Origin: Fomitopsis serialis
Taxonomy: Eukaryota; Basidiomycota; Agaricomycetes; Polyporales; Fomitopsidaceae
Length of the DNA stretch: 64,000 bases
Assembly: GCF_022376445.1 (NCBI RefSeq)
Contig: NW_025954994.1
Span: 1-64,000 of the forward strand
Direction: 5' to 3'
In this document: positions 34,060 to 46,709 of the stretch, piece after piece
How the letters are laid out: every line of letters starts with the position of its first letter
How positions within the stretch are numbered: position 1 is the first letter of the stretch
Translations under genes and position numbers: made by a program
The notes under the pieces: model-generated
What the model was told of the DNA's origin: nothing
The model's database searches: none
The model's input: the letters and a program-made list of their open reading frames with translations, nothing else

Positions 34060-36746
34060 TGCGGTGGGAGATGATCGATGAGAACGAACCCGGGCGACCT
34101 GTTGGTTCTCTGAGAGATCACCCGATACATATAGGTTGCCGTGTATGGGTCGTGGATGTAGGTTAGAGTTCACACATGGCCTCTCGTGCTGAGATAGGGA
34201 AGAAGGCTCACGCATGGACTTTGATGCACAGGCGAGCATTATTTAGATGGAGCGCGACGGAACCGTGACGGCAACGTTTTCGCTTTGTTCCAAGCTCGAC
34301 GACAGCGCTAGCTATGCGCCTTCCGAGTCAATGCGACTATCAAGTTATTATTACGCGGCGAGCAATCATGAACAATGTACCACTCACAAACAGTATTCAC
34401 AGACATCGGCTTTCTACGCAGAGCCTGACCCATGCAACAACTGATACTGTGTCAATACAGAATGCAGGTATTGAGCGGTCGAGCTGATATCTCCGGAGAT
34501 CATGATAGGTGCAGTGACGGAGAGATGTGTCGCTCTGCCATGCTAGGCACACCCAGAACTCGCGATCAGATACGAGAGCGCAAACAACAGCCAGGAAGTG
34601 CTTTTGCCAATGTGTAGTAAGTATGTCTTCGCGACTGAGTCGCTTGATATGCGCACGCAAGGTCGGGCCAGGTTCGGGATGGTGACGTCGGATATGTCCG
34701 AAGCATCGAGATCACGATTGTACTCAACTTCGCGCACTGGCTGTGCATGTGGCCATCACCTTCACCATCCCAGAGACTAGTACTCACTGTCAGATGTACT
34801 GCGAAATGTCTCAGGTACGCAACACGAGCCTCCTGTCTTATGCGCTCTTAATTGGGTAGATCAAATTCCTTCGACAGTACTCGAGTCGCGCTTGACCAAG
34901 TACTAGTCATGGCAGCCGCTGCGCACCTGCTAGATGGGAACCAACCGAAGAGTTCCCAGGAGTCGCGCACTGACATCTGACTTGTATTTTTATTGATCAT
35001 CACAGTGCATGATGATCGTGTAAATTATCCTTGACAACATAGTCAGAGTCCGACAGTCGCGACTTCACGGGGTGCCAGGTCTGCATGCAGTGACAAGTTA
35101 TCGTCCTTCAGCATCCCACCGTCCACGAAATCGGTCATGTATTCTTGGAATACGTAAGTCCAAGAGACTCGGAAGTGCCATAGCTGGGTTAACAAGTCTT
35201 CCTATGCTCTATACAGCTGATCTGACACTAGCGGGCTACAGGTACAGCACTACAATCACAGTTGCTGACGTATAAGACAACAGTGCGCTCAGCATGGTCA
35301 CTACCGTATGGTTCTACGCCTATATTCTTCCCCCGTCACGGACGCCCTCGTCGCGCCGAGGCAGCAGGTCCCTTGCCTAGGAAGTGCCTTGTATATTATA
35401 TTCCTACCATCTGACTGCTCGTAGGACCACATACATATGGAGCATTGTGTACGATGACATTGATAAATGTCAATGCATGTCTCGGGCGACCATATGTAAC
35501 ACCTCCCTTATTACACTCATCATGCGTTTGTTTGACCTCCAATGTTGACGGAGATATGAGTGGCCTCAGGCAAAGCTCGCTCTGCATCGCGCGACAGTGC
35601 CTCACAAGATCATTCGCCTTCCAGATGGTTCATCCGAGTACAGCACATTTCACTGATACAGCACGATAATCAACTGCGCTCGTCGAACTGGCAAGACTGG
35701 GTCCGGAAGAATGCTCGCAGGACCTTTCTGGACACTGTCGACGCGCTCAGAGTCCGTGGTTATGATGCCCCATCCATTCGACTGGGCCCACTGGTGTATA
35801 TGGTTTCATAGGAACGGCTGATATCTGCTTCTACGGACCGAGAAGGTGATGCTCTTGATGCACATGATAAAGAGGTGCCTTCGACGGCTGCGCCGCTGAC
35901 TCGACGCGCAGTGCGTACTATGCCCGCGGCACTCAGACTGTCGGAAGACGCATTGTGAAGTCAGATCCGCGGCGCATATCGCATTTGCATATACATGCGT
36001 TGCAGGCTCGTAGGCTCCATACAAGCGCCAGGATATCGATGTCCTCAGGTATATGTAATGATGAGTTGTACGGTGTCAAGCGTCGAGCAGATGCCAACAT
36101 ACCGTAGAACTTTCGCTGTCAATCCTGAGGGGATAGGATGTTGCTGCAACCCACCGGACATTGGTACCTGAGTGTGAAGTGCGCCGTAAAGACCAAGGGT
36201 ATGGGATAGCTATTGGTGCGTCGAAATTCGGCCCTTGCAAGATCATCAACTACTGTTCCATATTGATGAACCGCTCACCAGGAATTCATTAACTGATAGA
36301 GGTATGCCCTAGGACACCAGAAGCAAACCGGCTTCATAGTGTCGCCACTGCATCAGCATCTGGAGACATCCATATCGCTTCGACGAGTCTTCGTTACCGC
36401 AATCGTCCCAGGAAATGCAAACGAAGCACGCCGCACGTCGACTCATGCCATTCCTTGTAGCCTAAGGCGGAACCTCGCTCGTCATACTCGTGTATTCTCG
36501 CCGTGAACCGAATACCGCGGCGGCGCAAGTGCCGGTCCCGACCCTCCGACTGACTGGTATGCGGCCAATGTCTGAGTGAGCCGAGCTCATCTGGAGCTTC
36601 TGCTGTCCTAGCCTCGTGTTGCGGTAGCAGTGCGAGCGTCCCAAGGATAGGCGATGACTCCACGCACTGCCTTGCCATGGAAAAGGATAAATATCAGCGG
36701 CGGGGGAAACGGTCTGCATCCTGAGCCTCACTCACCCTTAACCACC
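34060..36746. other. Intergenic, 2.7 kb with no recognised gene
   Basis: The left end is the promoter of the DUF4238 gene and the right end that of the FtsJ-like gene. I found no family motif, tRNA or element with target duplications. An A/T-rich GGATAAATA word near 36685 could be a core promoter for the FtsJ-like gene. Confidence 0.45.
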
Positions 36747-38243
36747 ATGGCACTCATGAACCGCGAAACCGTATCTCGCTTCACTGCAATTAAACAGGTC
36801 GAGGCGACCATCGATCGCATCTTAACTGAGTATCCTCGCGACGTCACTTCGACGTTGTCCCCTTCGGAGGTCCATTTCTTCGGGCAGTCCGTTGACTTGC
36901 GCCGCCTGCTGGTTATGAAAGAGCTGTATCGCCTCAGCGAGGACGTCGATCGCGTCTACACCGAGCACAACGAACAGAATCGTGCCGCCCGCAATGACAA
37001 CCCCTCGTCACTACATCTTGAAGCCTACGAGAGGTCCTTCAAAGAGATCAACGAAATGGCTGGCCGCCCGTTTGGCCGTGGCCAGGTCCGTCGCTTCCTC
37101 GACTTGGGCTTCGCCCCGGGTGGCGTTACGACCTGGCTATTGCGCAGCAATGGAAGCGCGCTTGGAACGGGGATCAGTTTGTCCCTGGAAGCCTCAGGCA
37201 TCCAGTCACAAGTTGACCTCCAGTTCCTTGCGCGGTTCCAACAACGCTACGAGGACATACGCGACATCGCAGACGGACGAGCGACCATTGGTACGTACAT
37301 GTCACAATCATCGGCGAAGTATAACGGCTCACTTCATCTTGCCGTAGACAGCGGCGCCTTCGACCTCGTGATCGCGAATGCCGCCGTCGTGCTTCCCGAA
37401 GACAATGTGTCGTGGAACCATCGGGTCCACTTGGTATACGCACAGTTGCTGGTCGCCTTCCAGAACATCGCTCCCGGTGGCTCCCTGACCATCAGCCTCC
37501 AGACCCGGCCCTTCGACTGGGTTGTTGACGTTCTCACAACCCTCCGGCAGTCATTTGCATCCATCATTGCAGTCAAGCCTAAGCTACATGCAAAGAGATC
37601 AGTTACTCACGTTGTATGCCAAGGCTACATGGCCAGTAGCGACGCGGAGTGTTCCTATGTCGAGCGCATTCGCGCAGGGATCGGATACTTGAAACAAGCC
37701 AGTAAGGGGTGGTCTCTCAATGCATATGAATTGCACACTCACATACATTCTGTGATAGGTGGGGCTGTCGATGCGCCACTCGGCGGGACGGCAAATTTGC
37801 CCCGAATCTCTGCTCCTCCGAATCAAGTCAACCTGGAAGCTCAGGTTCAGTTCGTCGCGGAGCTCCTCACGCCCGTATGGAAGCGCCAATACACTGCTAT
37901 CCACGAGCACTACCAGGAGGTGCTGCGGGATACCCATGAACGTGCGTATGACTCTCACGTCCCACAAAGTAACACAGAAGAAAGGCATTGACTGTCTCCA
38001 TTTTGACCAGGTGGTCCTACCGTTCCAGCGAGTAATGCAGATGCAGTTGGGTCTTGGCGGCGCCAGCAGACGGCTGTCGTGCAGCCCGGCGGCTCCGGTT
38101 CCTCCAACTGGCGGAACCGCGCTACCGAGCAGCACGGCAGCGGCCAGAGGGGCCGTGAACATAGGACTACCGGGTCCGGTGACCGCTCCGGTCGTAGTGG
38201 AGGCATGACCACTGACCTTTCCTGGAGGAGGGGCCAGCATTAA
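36747..38243 (+). CDS. FtsJ-like SAM-dependent methyltransferase
   Basis: A Rossmann-type methyltransferase of the FtsJ/RrmJ class, expected to methylate RNA; the substrate is not identifiable. The chosen ATG (CCACCATGG at 36747) gives MALMNRETVSRFTAIKQVEA. Motif I reads RRFLDLGFAPGGVTTWLL, followed by GTGISLSLEASG and a VIANAAVVLPEDN segment in the place of the acidic loop. APGGSLTISLQTRPFDW precedes the C-terminal strands. One 69-nt intron (37942-38010) leads to a last exon rich in Arg and Gly (RNRATEQHGSGQRGREH, SGDRSGRSGG), typical of RNA-binding tails, ending SWRRGQH. The catalytic K-D-K-E set cannot be fully assigned by eye. Confidence 0.78.
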
Positions 38244-38903
38244 GTGCTGAGGTGCTTACTGTATCTATCCCCCAGCGGCGAACCTGACACTGACTCCGTG
38301 AGCTTTCAATTACAGCCAGTGAAATCCCGCTCACCTATGCTGTAGACATACGCTCGTGTTTTCTTGTTCCGACATCCACGCCTCGTTGTACGGTCCTCTT
38401 GCGATTCTTGCATGCTATGCGTTCTTTCAGATTCCTTTGCTACTTCGTCATGTTATGCCTGCTTCGAACTTCCCTTGATATATATAGCTATCTCCGAGGC
38501 GTGTACGATATGTTCGATAATCGCTATCATCCGCTGGATTAGTGTTCGTTCAAGTCAAGTCGATACATTACACCACTTACCAGTGTGCCAGCAAATCCGC
38601 GTGCTATAAGAAGCATCCTGTGCCAGGAGGGCATACGTAGGATCTGCATAGGATATATACTGCATACGATGCTTTTAGTAGTGGCCGTCGGGAGTAAGGA
38701 GTGTGCGGTGCCGCCCAAGTCTGCCCAAGTGCGGCTCTGCACCGCTCAGCGCGCGTCGGTTACTCCCGCGACAACCGTGTTGACCACGACCGTGACCATG
38801 GCTGTGAAACCCGCTATCTCCCTCTTTCTCTGCCAGCTATGTCCTCGTCGTTTCGCTCGAAAAGTGATTGAAGTCTGGGTCCTAGCTAGAAGAGGCCTGT
38901 AAC
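38244..38903. other. Intergenic, FtsJ-like gene to PTR2
   Basis: No gene is recognised in this 660-nt stretch, which must contain the PTR2 promoter. Confidence 0.5.
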
Positions 38904-41900
38904 ATGAGTAGCGGCGACTTCGAGGTCCGGTGGCCAAACTTCCAGCTCTCCCGCCGCGTCTCCAAACTGTTTCGCTCGTTCACGGGTAGCGGCAATGCTC
39001 CAACTGCGGACTACAGCTACTATGAACTGAGCAACCTTGACGAAGCGTCCGAGGTCCCTACAGATGCGGAGCGGGAGACATTGAGGAGGATCGCTGATGC
39101 TGTCCCGTGGAACGCGTTCCGTGAGTCCCGCTCAAGCCTCGCTCGTTGGTTATTGTGTATCGTGGACGATACTGACAGTTATGTGGTCAAGTCATTGCTT
39201 TCGTGGAACTCGCAGAGCGGTTCTCCTACTATGGAACCACTGTTGTCTTTGTGAGTTCTTCTCCAGAATGCCGTGCTTTGGGGACGTGTAGCAGCGAAGG
39301 TTGTCGGACGGTACTCAGTAGTCTCCATCGCTGACCAAAAAAAATACACTCGGTGGTCGGTGATCCAGACATTGTGCCGCTTAACGTGGGCCATTGTAGC
39401 CAACGTAGCGGCTGCCCGGCTCAGCCTCAGCCTGGTCGTCGATGTCCGCTGCGTCCGGCGTGGTCCCATACAAAACCAGCTGGACTCCGCCTATGTTTTT
39501 GAAAGTAGCGGGGCTTGACAATATGGACCCAGCTGGGATTGCGAGAGATAATCGACCTGGAGTCACTCTTGCAGCTGATATCATATTGCTAGACCCCTTC
39601 CCGGGAACGCATGCACAGGCGGAGGTCGTCGAGCCCTTGTCTGACCTTCGCGTCGATCCGCACCCTGACCTCGGCCACAAACCTCTGTCTAGCTCGCCAT
39701 CGACATTTGTCGATATGGTAAAATCTTGATGGGCACACCACAGTGATACCAATATCGACACGCTCCGCCTGTGCGCGCATTTACGCTCGGGGTCTAGCAA
39801 TGGAATCAGCTGTCACTCTTACGTTGGGTATTGTGTGCACGAGAATAACGTGTTTCGACCGTGTTTTGAACAGAAGCCCTCGTGCAATGCGTCCTCTTGG
39901 ACGATTATTGTGCTCAGACAAGCAGCGCCGAGTGTTTTGATTGCACGAGTCCCGTCGTGTGGAAGCGCAGTCCTACGAGTTTCCGGGCGCCGAAAATGAT
40001 AGACAATAGCGTTACGAAGACTGCCTTGCCTGCTACGCCGTCTTTACTGCTTGATCTCAAATGAATGCACCCAGACTCACTGGAAAGTCTAGACCAACTT
40101 CATCCAGCAGCCCCTCCCTCCCGGATCTCGCACAGGTGCCGGATATGCCAATGGTCAATCAGGGGCTCTCGGTCTCGGCCAGCGTGCCTCTACGGCGATC
40201 GGCATGCTGAACTCATTCTGGTGAGTATACATTCACAGCTCCTGCACTTCGTGGATCTCACCGTTCCACCAGGGTCTACTTCATGCCTCTACTTGGCGCA
40301 TACATAGCGGATACACGCTGGGGCAGATTCAAGACGATCTGTGTCGCCGTAGGCATCGCGCTCGTTGGCCATGCTATCCTTGTAGTCGCGGCACTCCCGG
40401 GAGTGATCGAACACCCGAGACTAGCTCTGACATATTTCATCGTCGCCCTCGTGGTCATGGGTGTCGGAACAGGTGGCTTCAAGTCAAACATCTCGCCGTT
40501 GGTAGCGGAACAGTACAAACAGACGAAGCTAACCATCACCACCACTGCGAGCGGCGAGCGAGTGATCTTAGACCCTGCAATGACGACGGCTAGAATATAC
40601 ATGGTGGATTCTCATAGAACTTGGTTGCTAGCCTCGTCGCTAACCCGCCATACAGTACTTCTATCTATTTATCAATATTGGAGCTCTATTCGGACAAATT
40701 GTTATGACCTACTCGGAAAAGGTGAGAGGCGACGAATATTACGAGCTGTACTCAACTAGCCGGTTTCTTTAGTACGTTGGCTTCTGGCTCGCCTTCGTCC
40801 TACCCACGCTCGTTTTCCTCCTTTGTCCCCTCGTTCTCTTCATCGGCAGGAATAGCTACGTACGGTCACCTCCATCTGGGTCGATCCTCGGCACTGTCTT
40901 TCACATGTTCCGCTTCTGCATGCGCGGCAAGTGGTCTCTCAACCCTCTTGCGACCTATCGGCATATGTCTGTGCACGACTTCTGGGACCGTGCAAGGCCG
41001 GGGAGTTGCCCTCCTGGAGCGAAGCGACCGGAATGGATGAACTATGAGGATGGGTGGGTAGATGAGGTTATCAGGGGCGTGCAGGCGTGCAAGGTCTTCC
41101 TGTGGTACCCGGTATTCTGTGCGACTATCTCTCTCTTGTCTCCCTGGCGGTCACGCTGAAAGCCTTCCTCCGTCCAGACTTGTCGCTGAACCAACTAAAC
41201 AACAACCTCATATCCCAGGCCGCGACGATGGAGACCCACGGAGTGCCCAACGACATCCTCTCGAACCTCGACCCGCTCTCGCTGATCATCCTCATCCCCA
41301 TCTTCGACGTCGCCGTCTACCCCTTCCTCCGCCGGCGGCGCGTGCGTCTCACGCCGCTCCGCAAGATCACCGCGGGCTTCTTCGTCGCGTCGCTGGGCAT
41401 GACCTACACCGCGCTCGTGCAGCACCGCATCTACACGACGAACCCCTGCGGGTACTTCGTCGCGACGTGCGCGGACGAGGCCGGCACGCGGGTGACGAGC
41501 AGCGTGAACGTGTGGGTGCAGACGGGGAGCTACGTGCTCATCAGCGTGAGCGAGGTGCTCGCGAGCGTGACGGGCCTCGAGTACGCGTACACGAAGGCGC
41601 CGAAGGACATGCGGAGCCTGGTGATGGCGGTGTTTCTGTTCATGAGCGCCGTTGCGAGTGCGGTGGGCGAGGCCTTCGTCGGTGCGTGGGTCGTCTCTTC
41701 AGGATTCCGCTACGCGAAGGCTGACTACCGAGGGTTGGCAGCGCTCTCGGCGGACCCGCTCCTGGAGTGGAACTACATAATACTGAGCGCGCTTTCGGCT
41801 CTGGCTGGGATACTGTTCTGGCGACAGTTCCGGGACCTTGATGCTCGTGAAGACGAGCTGAACAGTCTCGGGGAGGACGTAACGCCTCCTGCTCTTGTCG

Positions 41901-41911
41901 CTGAGGATTGA
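38904..41911 (+). CDS. PTR2 / POT family oligopeptide transporter
   Basis: Proton-coupled uptake of di- and tripeptides across the plasma membrane is the family role. It starts MSSGDFEVRWPNFQLSRRVS. The PTR2 signature ELAERFSYYGTTVVF ends exon 2, and TNFIQQPLPPGSRTGAGYA follows after an unusually long intron, 39251-40092 (842 nt). Next come LGAYIADTRWGRFKT, VMGVGTGGFKSNISPLVAEQ, YLFINIGALFGQIVMTYSEK and many hydrophobic helices. The C-terminal part includes LIILIPIFDVAVYPFL and EVLASVTGLEYAYTKAPKDM and ends VTPPALVAED. The ExxERFxYYG motif typical of POT proteins is intact. No frameshift is seen. Transport substrates beyond small peptides are unknown. Confidence 0.92.
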
Positions 41912-42061
41912 CGACTGTACATTCAGCTTCTAGATACATTTCTTGGTGCAACGACTACAAAAGATCCCTGGAATATGGTCTCTGTGTACTGGTCAGAACG
42001 GTTTCCTGCGTTCAGCGCGCGCTCGCTGGAAATGGATGTCACTAAGCGCTCGACTTTGTGG

Positions 42062-42146
42062 CCTTCGATAGCTCATCTGGAAGAGCGTGAGACTGTAATC
42101 GGATACCGCTATCTCAAGGTCGCTGGTTCGACCCCGGCTCGAAGGA
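42062..42146 (+). tRNA. tRNA-Tyr (GTA), intron-containing, copy 1
   Basis: The acceptor arms CCTTCGA and TCGAAGG pair, with discriminator A at 42146. The anticodon stem TGAGA/TCTCA encloses CTGTAA, giving anticodon GTA. An intron of about 12 nt follows base 37, as is usual for eukaryotic tRNA-Tyr. The T arm reads CTGGTTCGACCCCGG. The D arm reads AGCTCATCTGG rather than AGCTCAGCTGG, so base 15 is T where copy 2 has G. Confidence 0.9.
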
Positions 42147-45100
42147 TGGCTTCTCTCTTGCTTTTTATCCTCTTATCCTCGAGCGACCATGTCAGTGAGT
42201 GAACAGTGAGCCTTTCTGTGTAGTCCGGGTTGACGTGGACGTTTGAGACAGAAATGACGGTGCCATGTCGCGTGGATGTTCTCCCTCACTCGCTATGTCT
42301 GAGATCTAACCCTACTATCCCAATCCAGCCGCCGCAGATCCCCCCCGTTGCAGCTGAGTGCGTCGCTCTTCATTTGTCCGGAGGGTCTGCAGTGAGTATG
42401 TTGACGGCAGTTAGGGGCCGAGATTCGTGCACTCATGTTACTTCGCCGAGCATATGCAGAGACGCAGTATGCAGTGTGCACTGCGTTCGATACTCCCATC
42501 CGTGCCATGTGATTAACTAGAACACTGTTGACTGAGTACAGTAGCTATGCCCGTCACAGTGGTTTCTGGGGCTTCACAAGATGGTGCTCATGATGTCTGG
42601 GAACCACGCGCATCGCGGAAAGCACAGTTCGGACATGAATGCCCGCAGTGCGTCGTTCAGTTCCTTCAATGCTTGGATTTGAACCTCTTGTTGAATGAAC
42701 GTCGGCGTCGGGCGGGAACGAGCGAGTGAGGGCGCGCGAGAGGCGGGGTATGACAATAAAACGGGTGCGGTTTGTCTCGTCCTCGGGATGGGGAGGCAAA
42801 CACGCGAGGTAAATACATGCGAACGTCGAGCTAATAAAGTGAATCCTTATCTAAGTAAGGTACGAATCGGGTGCAATCATATCGCGCCGCAGCGCGGCGC
42901 GTCAGCGAGCCGGAAATCGGGTATGCGCTCGCCCGGTTGTTCCAACACCTCTAATGTTCATGTACAACAGAGACTGATGTGCGAAATTTCGTGCGATGGA
43001 CGCCCTGGGCGCCGCATTCATTCGAGTCCTTGGGCGCGATCTGAACTGCATCGACCTCGGATATACAAGCTCTGCGCAGTGAAGGATCTTCAACGATGCA
43101 GCTCTTCGTGAGTATGCAGTGAAACTGGCAAGGTTATCCTCAAGTTGCCATCGGCGTTGTGTTCTCGGTCCAGATATTGTGATCCCATGGTAAACCACAC
43201 AACTCGCTGTAACTGTGTTTTGCGCACGCGGCCTGGCGATCTCCCTAAAACCTCTGTGCTATGAGCTGATGAACAACTATTATATGATGATGATCCTCAC
43301 CACGCATTAGGCACTGCATGCTAAGTACTCATGGCTGCTTGAGACGAAGATGAGGGAGGCGTGGGCACAGCAGTCTGTGCACTGACATCAATGGGAAGAC
43401 GTGCAGGGCCCTGGTGCGATGAGAAGAGTACATGGATTCAGGGTGCTGTATCATTGTGGGGATACTTACAGTGGATCGTCTGGACTCTGCAGTGCACGAC
43501 TGCATGTGAAGAATGATCTGCAAATGTAATTGGGGTCAAGGTAAATATTAATGTCAGCTTTGCGTCTGCACACAATGTATCCTTTCAGTAACATGCATAG
43601 GTATCCACCGAGGTCCTGCACAACACAGGAGCCCAGCTAGTGTTTGCGACACTATAACATGTCTGTGGCTGCCACCACGGTGCCACCATCAGAGAGAACA
43701 ACTCGGAGCGAAGTACTAGTAAGTACTGGCACTGATTAGTGTGAGCACCCACAACGTGTCTTGTGCAGCCCTCTCCGGCATATACATACATCACTTATCG
43801 CTGAGTAGCGTCCGCGCGCGATACATGATTCGCGCTCTGTGACCGCGGTTCCATCATGTATGAATGCTCCGGCGTCCGTCATGTATTATACAATGCATTA
43901 GTACATTACAATATCCTGGCGGCGCCCTGCCCGGATTCGGGATCCCGCCCCCCTCCCGCCGACGCTGCGTGTGCACGTTGCTACTCGACGTACACGCACA
44001 CCTAGCTCTGCCTTGCCCTTATTGGGAACCCCCCTACGCCCAATCCGGCGATGCCCCGCTCTCACCCGCCGGCCCCTGCACGCGGCGGCGCCGCGCTCGT
44101 CGGGATCCCACCCATTCGCCCACTTGTCTGTACACCAGCTCGCCCGCCCGCCTGCTTGCCCGCCCGTCCCCCTGCTTGCCTACCACCTTGCCCGCGCTCC
44201 TGCTTACCAATGGACCCGCATCCACCTTTGCCCGTGCGGAACCCGTACCCCCAATGACAGGTTTGTAGTAGGGTCGACTCGGAGCTCGGGATACCGTTGT
44301 TGGTTATACGCGTGCTCGGCCGAGCGAACATGCCACCTCTGTGACGTGATCACTTCGCGCACAGTAGTTGCCAGTGTTGCGGTCAGAGGGTATACAGTGG
44401 TGTAGTACATGCGAGGATGCCAGCATGCCAATGCCACCACCCGGGGCCCGTGGCTACGTCCCTCGCTGAACTGTTATGTTTTTGCATGAGAAGATGACTC
44501 ACCTGGAGCAATTGGCCGGGATCCGTAGTGAGTGCGTGGTGTAAGGTAACTAGTAGTAGGACACTAGTAGTAGGACGGCGAGCGGGTGCAACTTGAACTT
44601 GACGCCACGCCGCCGTGACTTATAACGCGCAGCGACTCGTCGGGCTCCTGCCAAATATGGGCACTGTACTGCCTAAGATGGAATGGAGCAGTCTGGGATA
44701 TAATCTGCATCGCTCAAGCACCGCGCTCAGGCGCAACCTGTAACGGTGTGTCTATACATAAAGACCCTGTGAGTAGTAATAAGAAAAAAGTCTTTGCATT
44801 GCGATGTTCCCAATTCAGACATCGCTTCCGGACAATCAACCACTAGACATAAGCCTTCATGCATCATGTTTCGAGCGACTCAGGAGTATCAATGACAAAC
44901 GGTAGATATAATATACATAGTCAATATCTATGCTGTTGACGATTACAGTACAATTCATGCCACCACTCTGTACAGCCGTCGTGACTCGAGGCCCGGAGAG
45001 CAGTACACTAGCATAAGTACTAGTAGCAGTAGACATCCTTACTGTACACGAGAATGTGCATTGCTATCACATCCCATCTGTTTTGAAATTGACTATACAA

Positions 45101-45379
45101 GACTCACCATGCATCTAATCCCTATGAATGCATAAAGACATGAATAACCAGTGCGAAGACGGTCTGAACGCGAGTTGCGGGTATGTTGTGGATTCAGGTG
45201 GACCTGTATTCGCGATGTGATTGGCCGAGAAACAGCCCGAGAACATCGGGCTATCCCGATTTGGCGTGGCAGCAAATAGACACAAATGTTGGGTTTGCCA
45301 GGCGCCCACGAGGTTCGCCTCATTCGTCGTGCTCCACTGTAACCGCTATCGACTAACGACACACGCACGTCAACCACGA

Positions 45380-45405
45380 GCGTGCTGGGCGAATGCCCAG
45401 CACGC
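45380..45405. repeat. Perfect hairpin, 11-bp arms
   Basis: GCGTGCTGGGC and GCCCAGCACGC are exact reverse complements separated by GAAT. A related but imperfect version (CACGCCGGGCGAATGCCCTGCGTG) occurs near 45667-45692, so the hairpin belongs to a dispersed repeat in this G-rich block. Confidence 0.8.
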
Positions 45406-46080
45406 AGACACGGCCCACGAGCGGGTACGAGCGAACGAAAAGACGAGAGCGCGCGGGCGTGTGGACTACCGGACGCGCGAGCGAGAGGACGAGCGGGAGA
45501 GCTGGGAGGTCAGCATACGGGCGGGTGAGCGGGAGAAGGATGCGCATGAACAAAGGACGGGCGGGCGAAGGTGAGTGGAGGCCGCGTGAGCCTCGGAGCG
45601 AGCGAGCTGACCGTATGCACAGCACACGCGTCAACAAGCACAGTCGACACATGCGCCGACCACGAGCACGCCGGGCGAATGCCCTGCGTGAAAACGCAGC
45701 CGACGGGTGGATCGCGGGCACGTACACGGACGAGGGGGAAAATGGAAGGTGAGACAGGCGGACAGGATAGGTCTGAGGGTCGGTGGGCAGGAAATCCAGC
45801 GGGCATACGGGCACGGCAACCGGGAGCACGCAGACACGGTCACCGAACGTGCGCGCGGCTGCTGAACGTACGTAAATACCGGGCCCAGCGCGCGGACGCG
45901 GCTAATCAGCGCGTTCGTCGGCGGGCGGGCAAGCAGGCGAACGAGCGCGCGGGAATACGGGCGGCCTCGCAGGCCTTGCCGAAAGCGAGCGGCATAGTGG
46001 GCGAACGAGTGGGCAAGCGGTGCCCACCCGGGGGAGGAGCCGTACAATTCACTGGGCCGCCGCGGGTGAGCAGGTGGTTT

Positions 46081-46144
46081 GGCAGGTGAACGGGCGGGCA
46101 GGTGAACGGGCGGGCAGGTGAACGGGCGGGCAGGTGAACGGGCG
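46081..46144. repeat. Minisatellite, four exact 16-bp units
   Basis: The unit GGCAGGTGAACGGGCG is repeated four times without change. Degenerate relatives continue to about 46330, including two copies of a GGTAGGYGGTCCAATG unit near 46166-46199. Confidence 0.9.
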
Positions 46145-46709
46145 AACGGGTAGGCGGGCGAGCGGGTAGGCGGTCCAATGGGTAGGTGGTCCAATGGGTA
46201 GGTGAGGAGTTCGGGCAAGACAGAGCGGGAATGGGTGGCCGGGCAGGCGAACGCAGGGGCAGGCGGACGGATGCGTGGGCGGGCGGACGAACAGGCGGGC
46301 GGGCGGGCCGACGGGTGGGACCGTATGATGGGTGGGAGAGGACGAACAGGATGCGTAGATCACAGGCTGTATATAGCTGTTAGTATGGTTGCACATCGAG
46401 CAATGGATACACAATGCCCAGCCACCACCGTGATACACCACTGCATAAGAGCCACAACAATTGATATATCATGCACGCGATACGGTAAGTAAAGGGACCA
46501 CACCGAGAACGGCTATTGCTGCTTTCGGAAGGAACTTCTAATGTATTGCGGGCGCAGACGGGTGATGTATGTAGACACATGGCTAGCAAGCGGGATTTAT
46601 GTATCATGTCTGTACTCTAGTTAGCGATAGGTCATGTATCACACTGCCACACACAGGTGGTCTTGTGTCACAGTTGTGTGCGTACTCCAGTGCTGGAATT
46701 GTGTGTACA

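Larger units (their letters stand above)
42147..46709. other. Gene-poor, repeat-rich stretch
   Basis: No gene is recognised in 4.5 kb. About 43920-44260 is C-rich on the plus strand and about 45380-46330 is G-rich, both built of degenerate short repeats; frames on either strand translate into Pro/Ala/Arg or Gly/Arg strings and I treat them as non-coding. A perfect hairpin lies at 45380-45405 and a tandem minisatellite at 46081-46144. A duplicated ACTAGTAGTAGGAC word sits near 44550-44577. Confidence 0.5.

Noticed and set aside
44034..44331. Overlapping Pro/Ala/Arg-rich frames on both strands
   Set aside because: They translate a C-rich minisatellite; all frames give low-complexity peptides.
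45353..46441. Long frames with repeated PARSPARPFTCPPVHL-like peptides
   Set aside because: Produced by the 16-bp minisatellite and related G-rich repeats, not by a gene.
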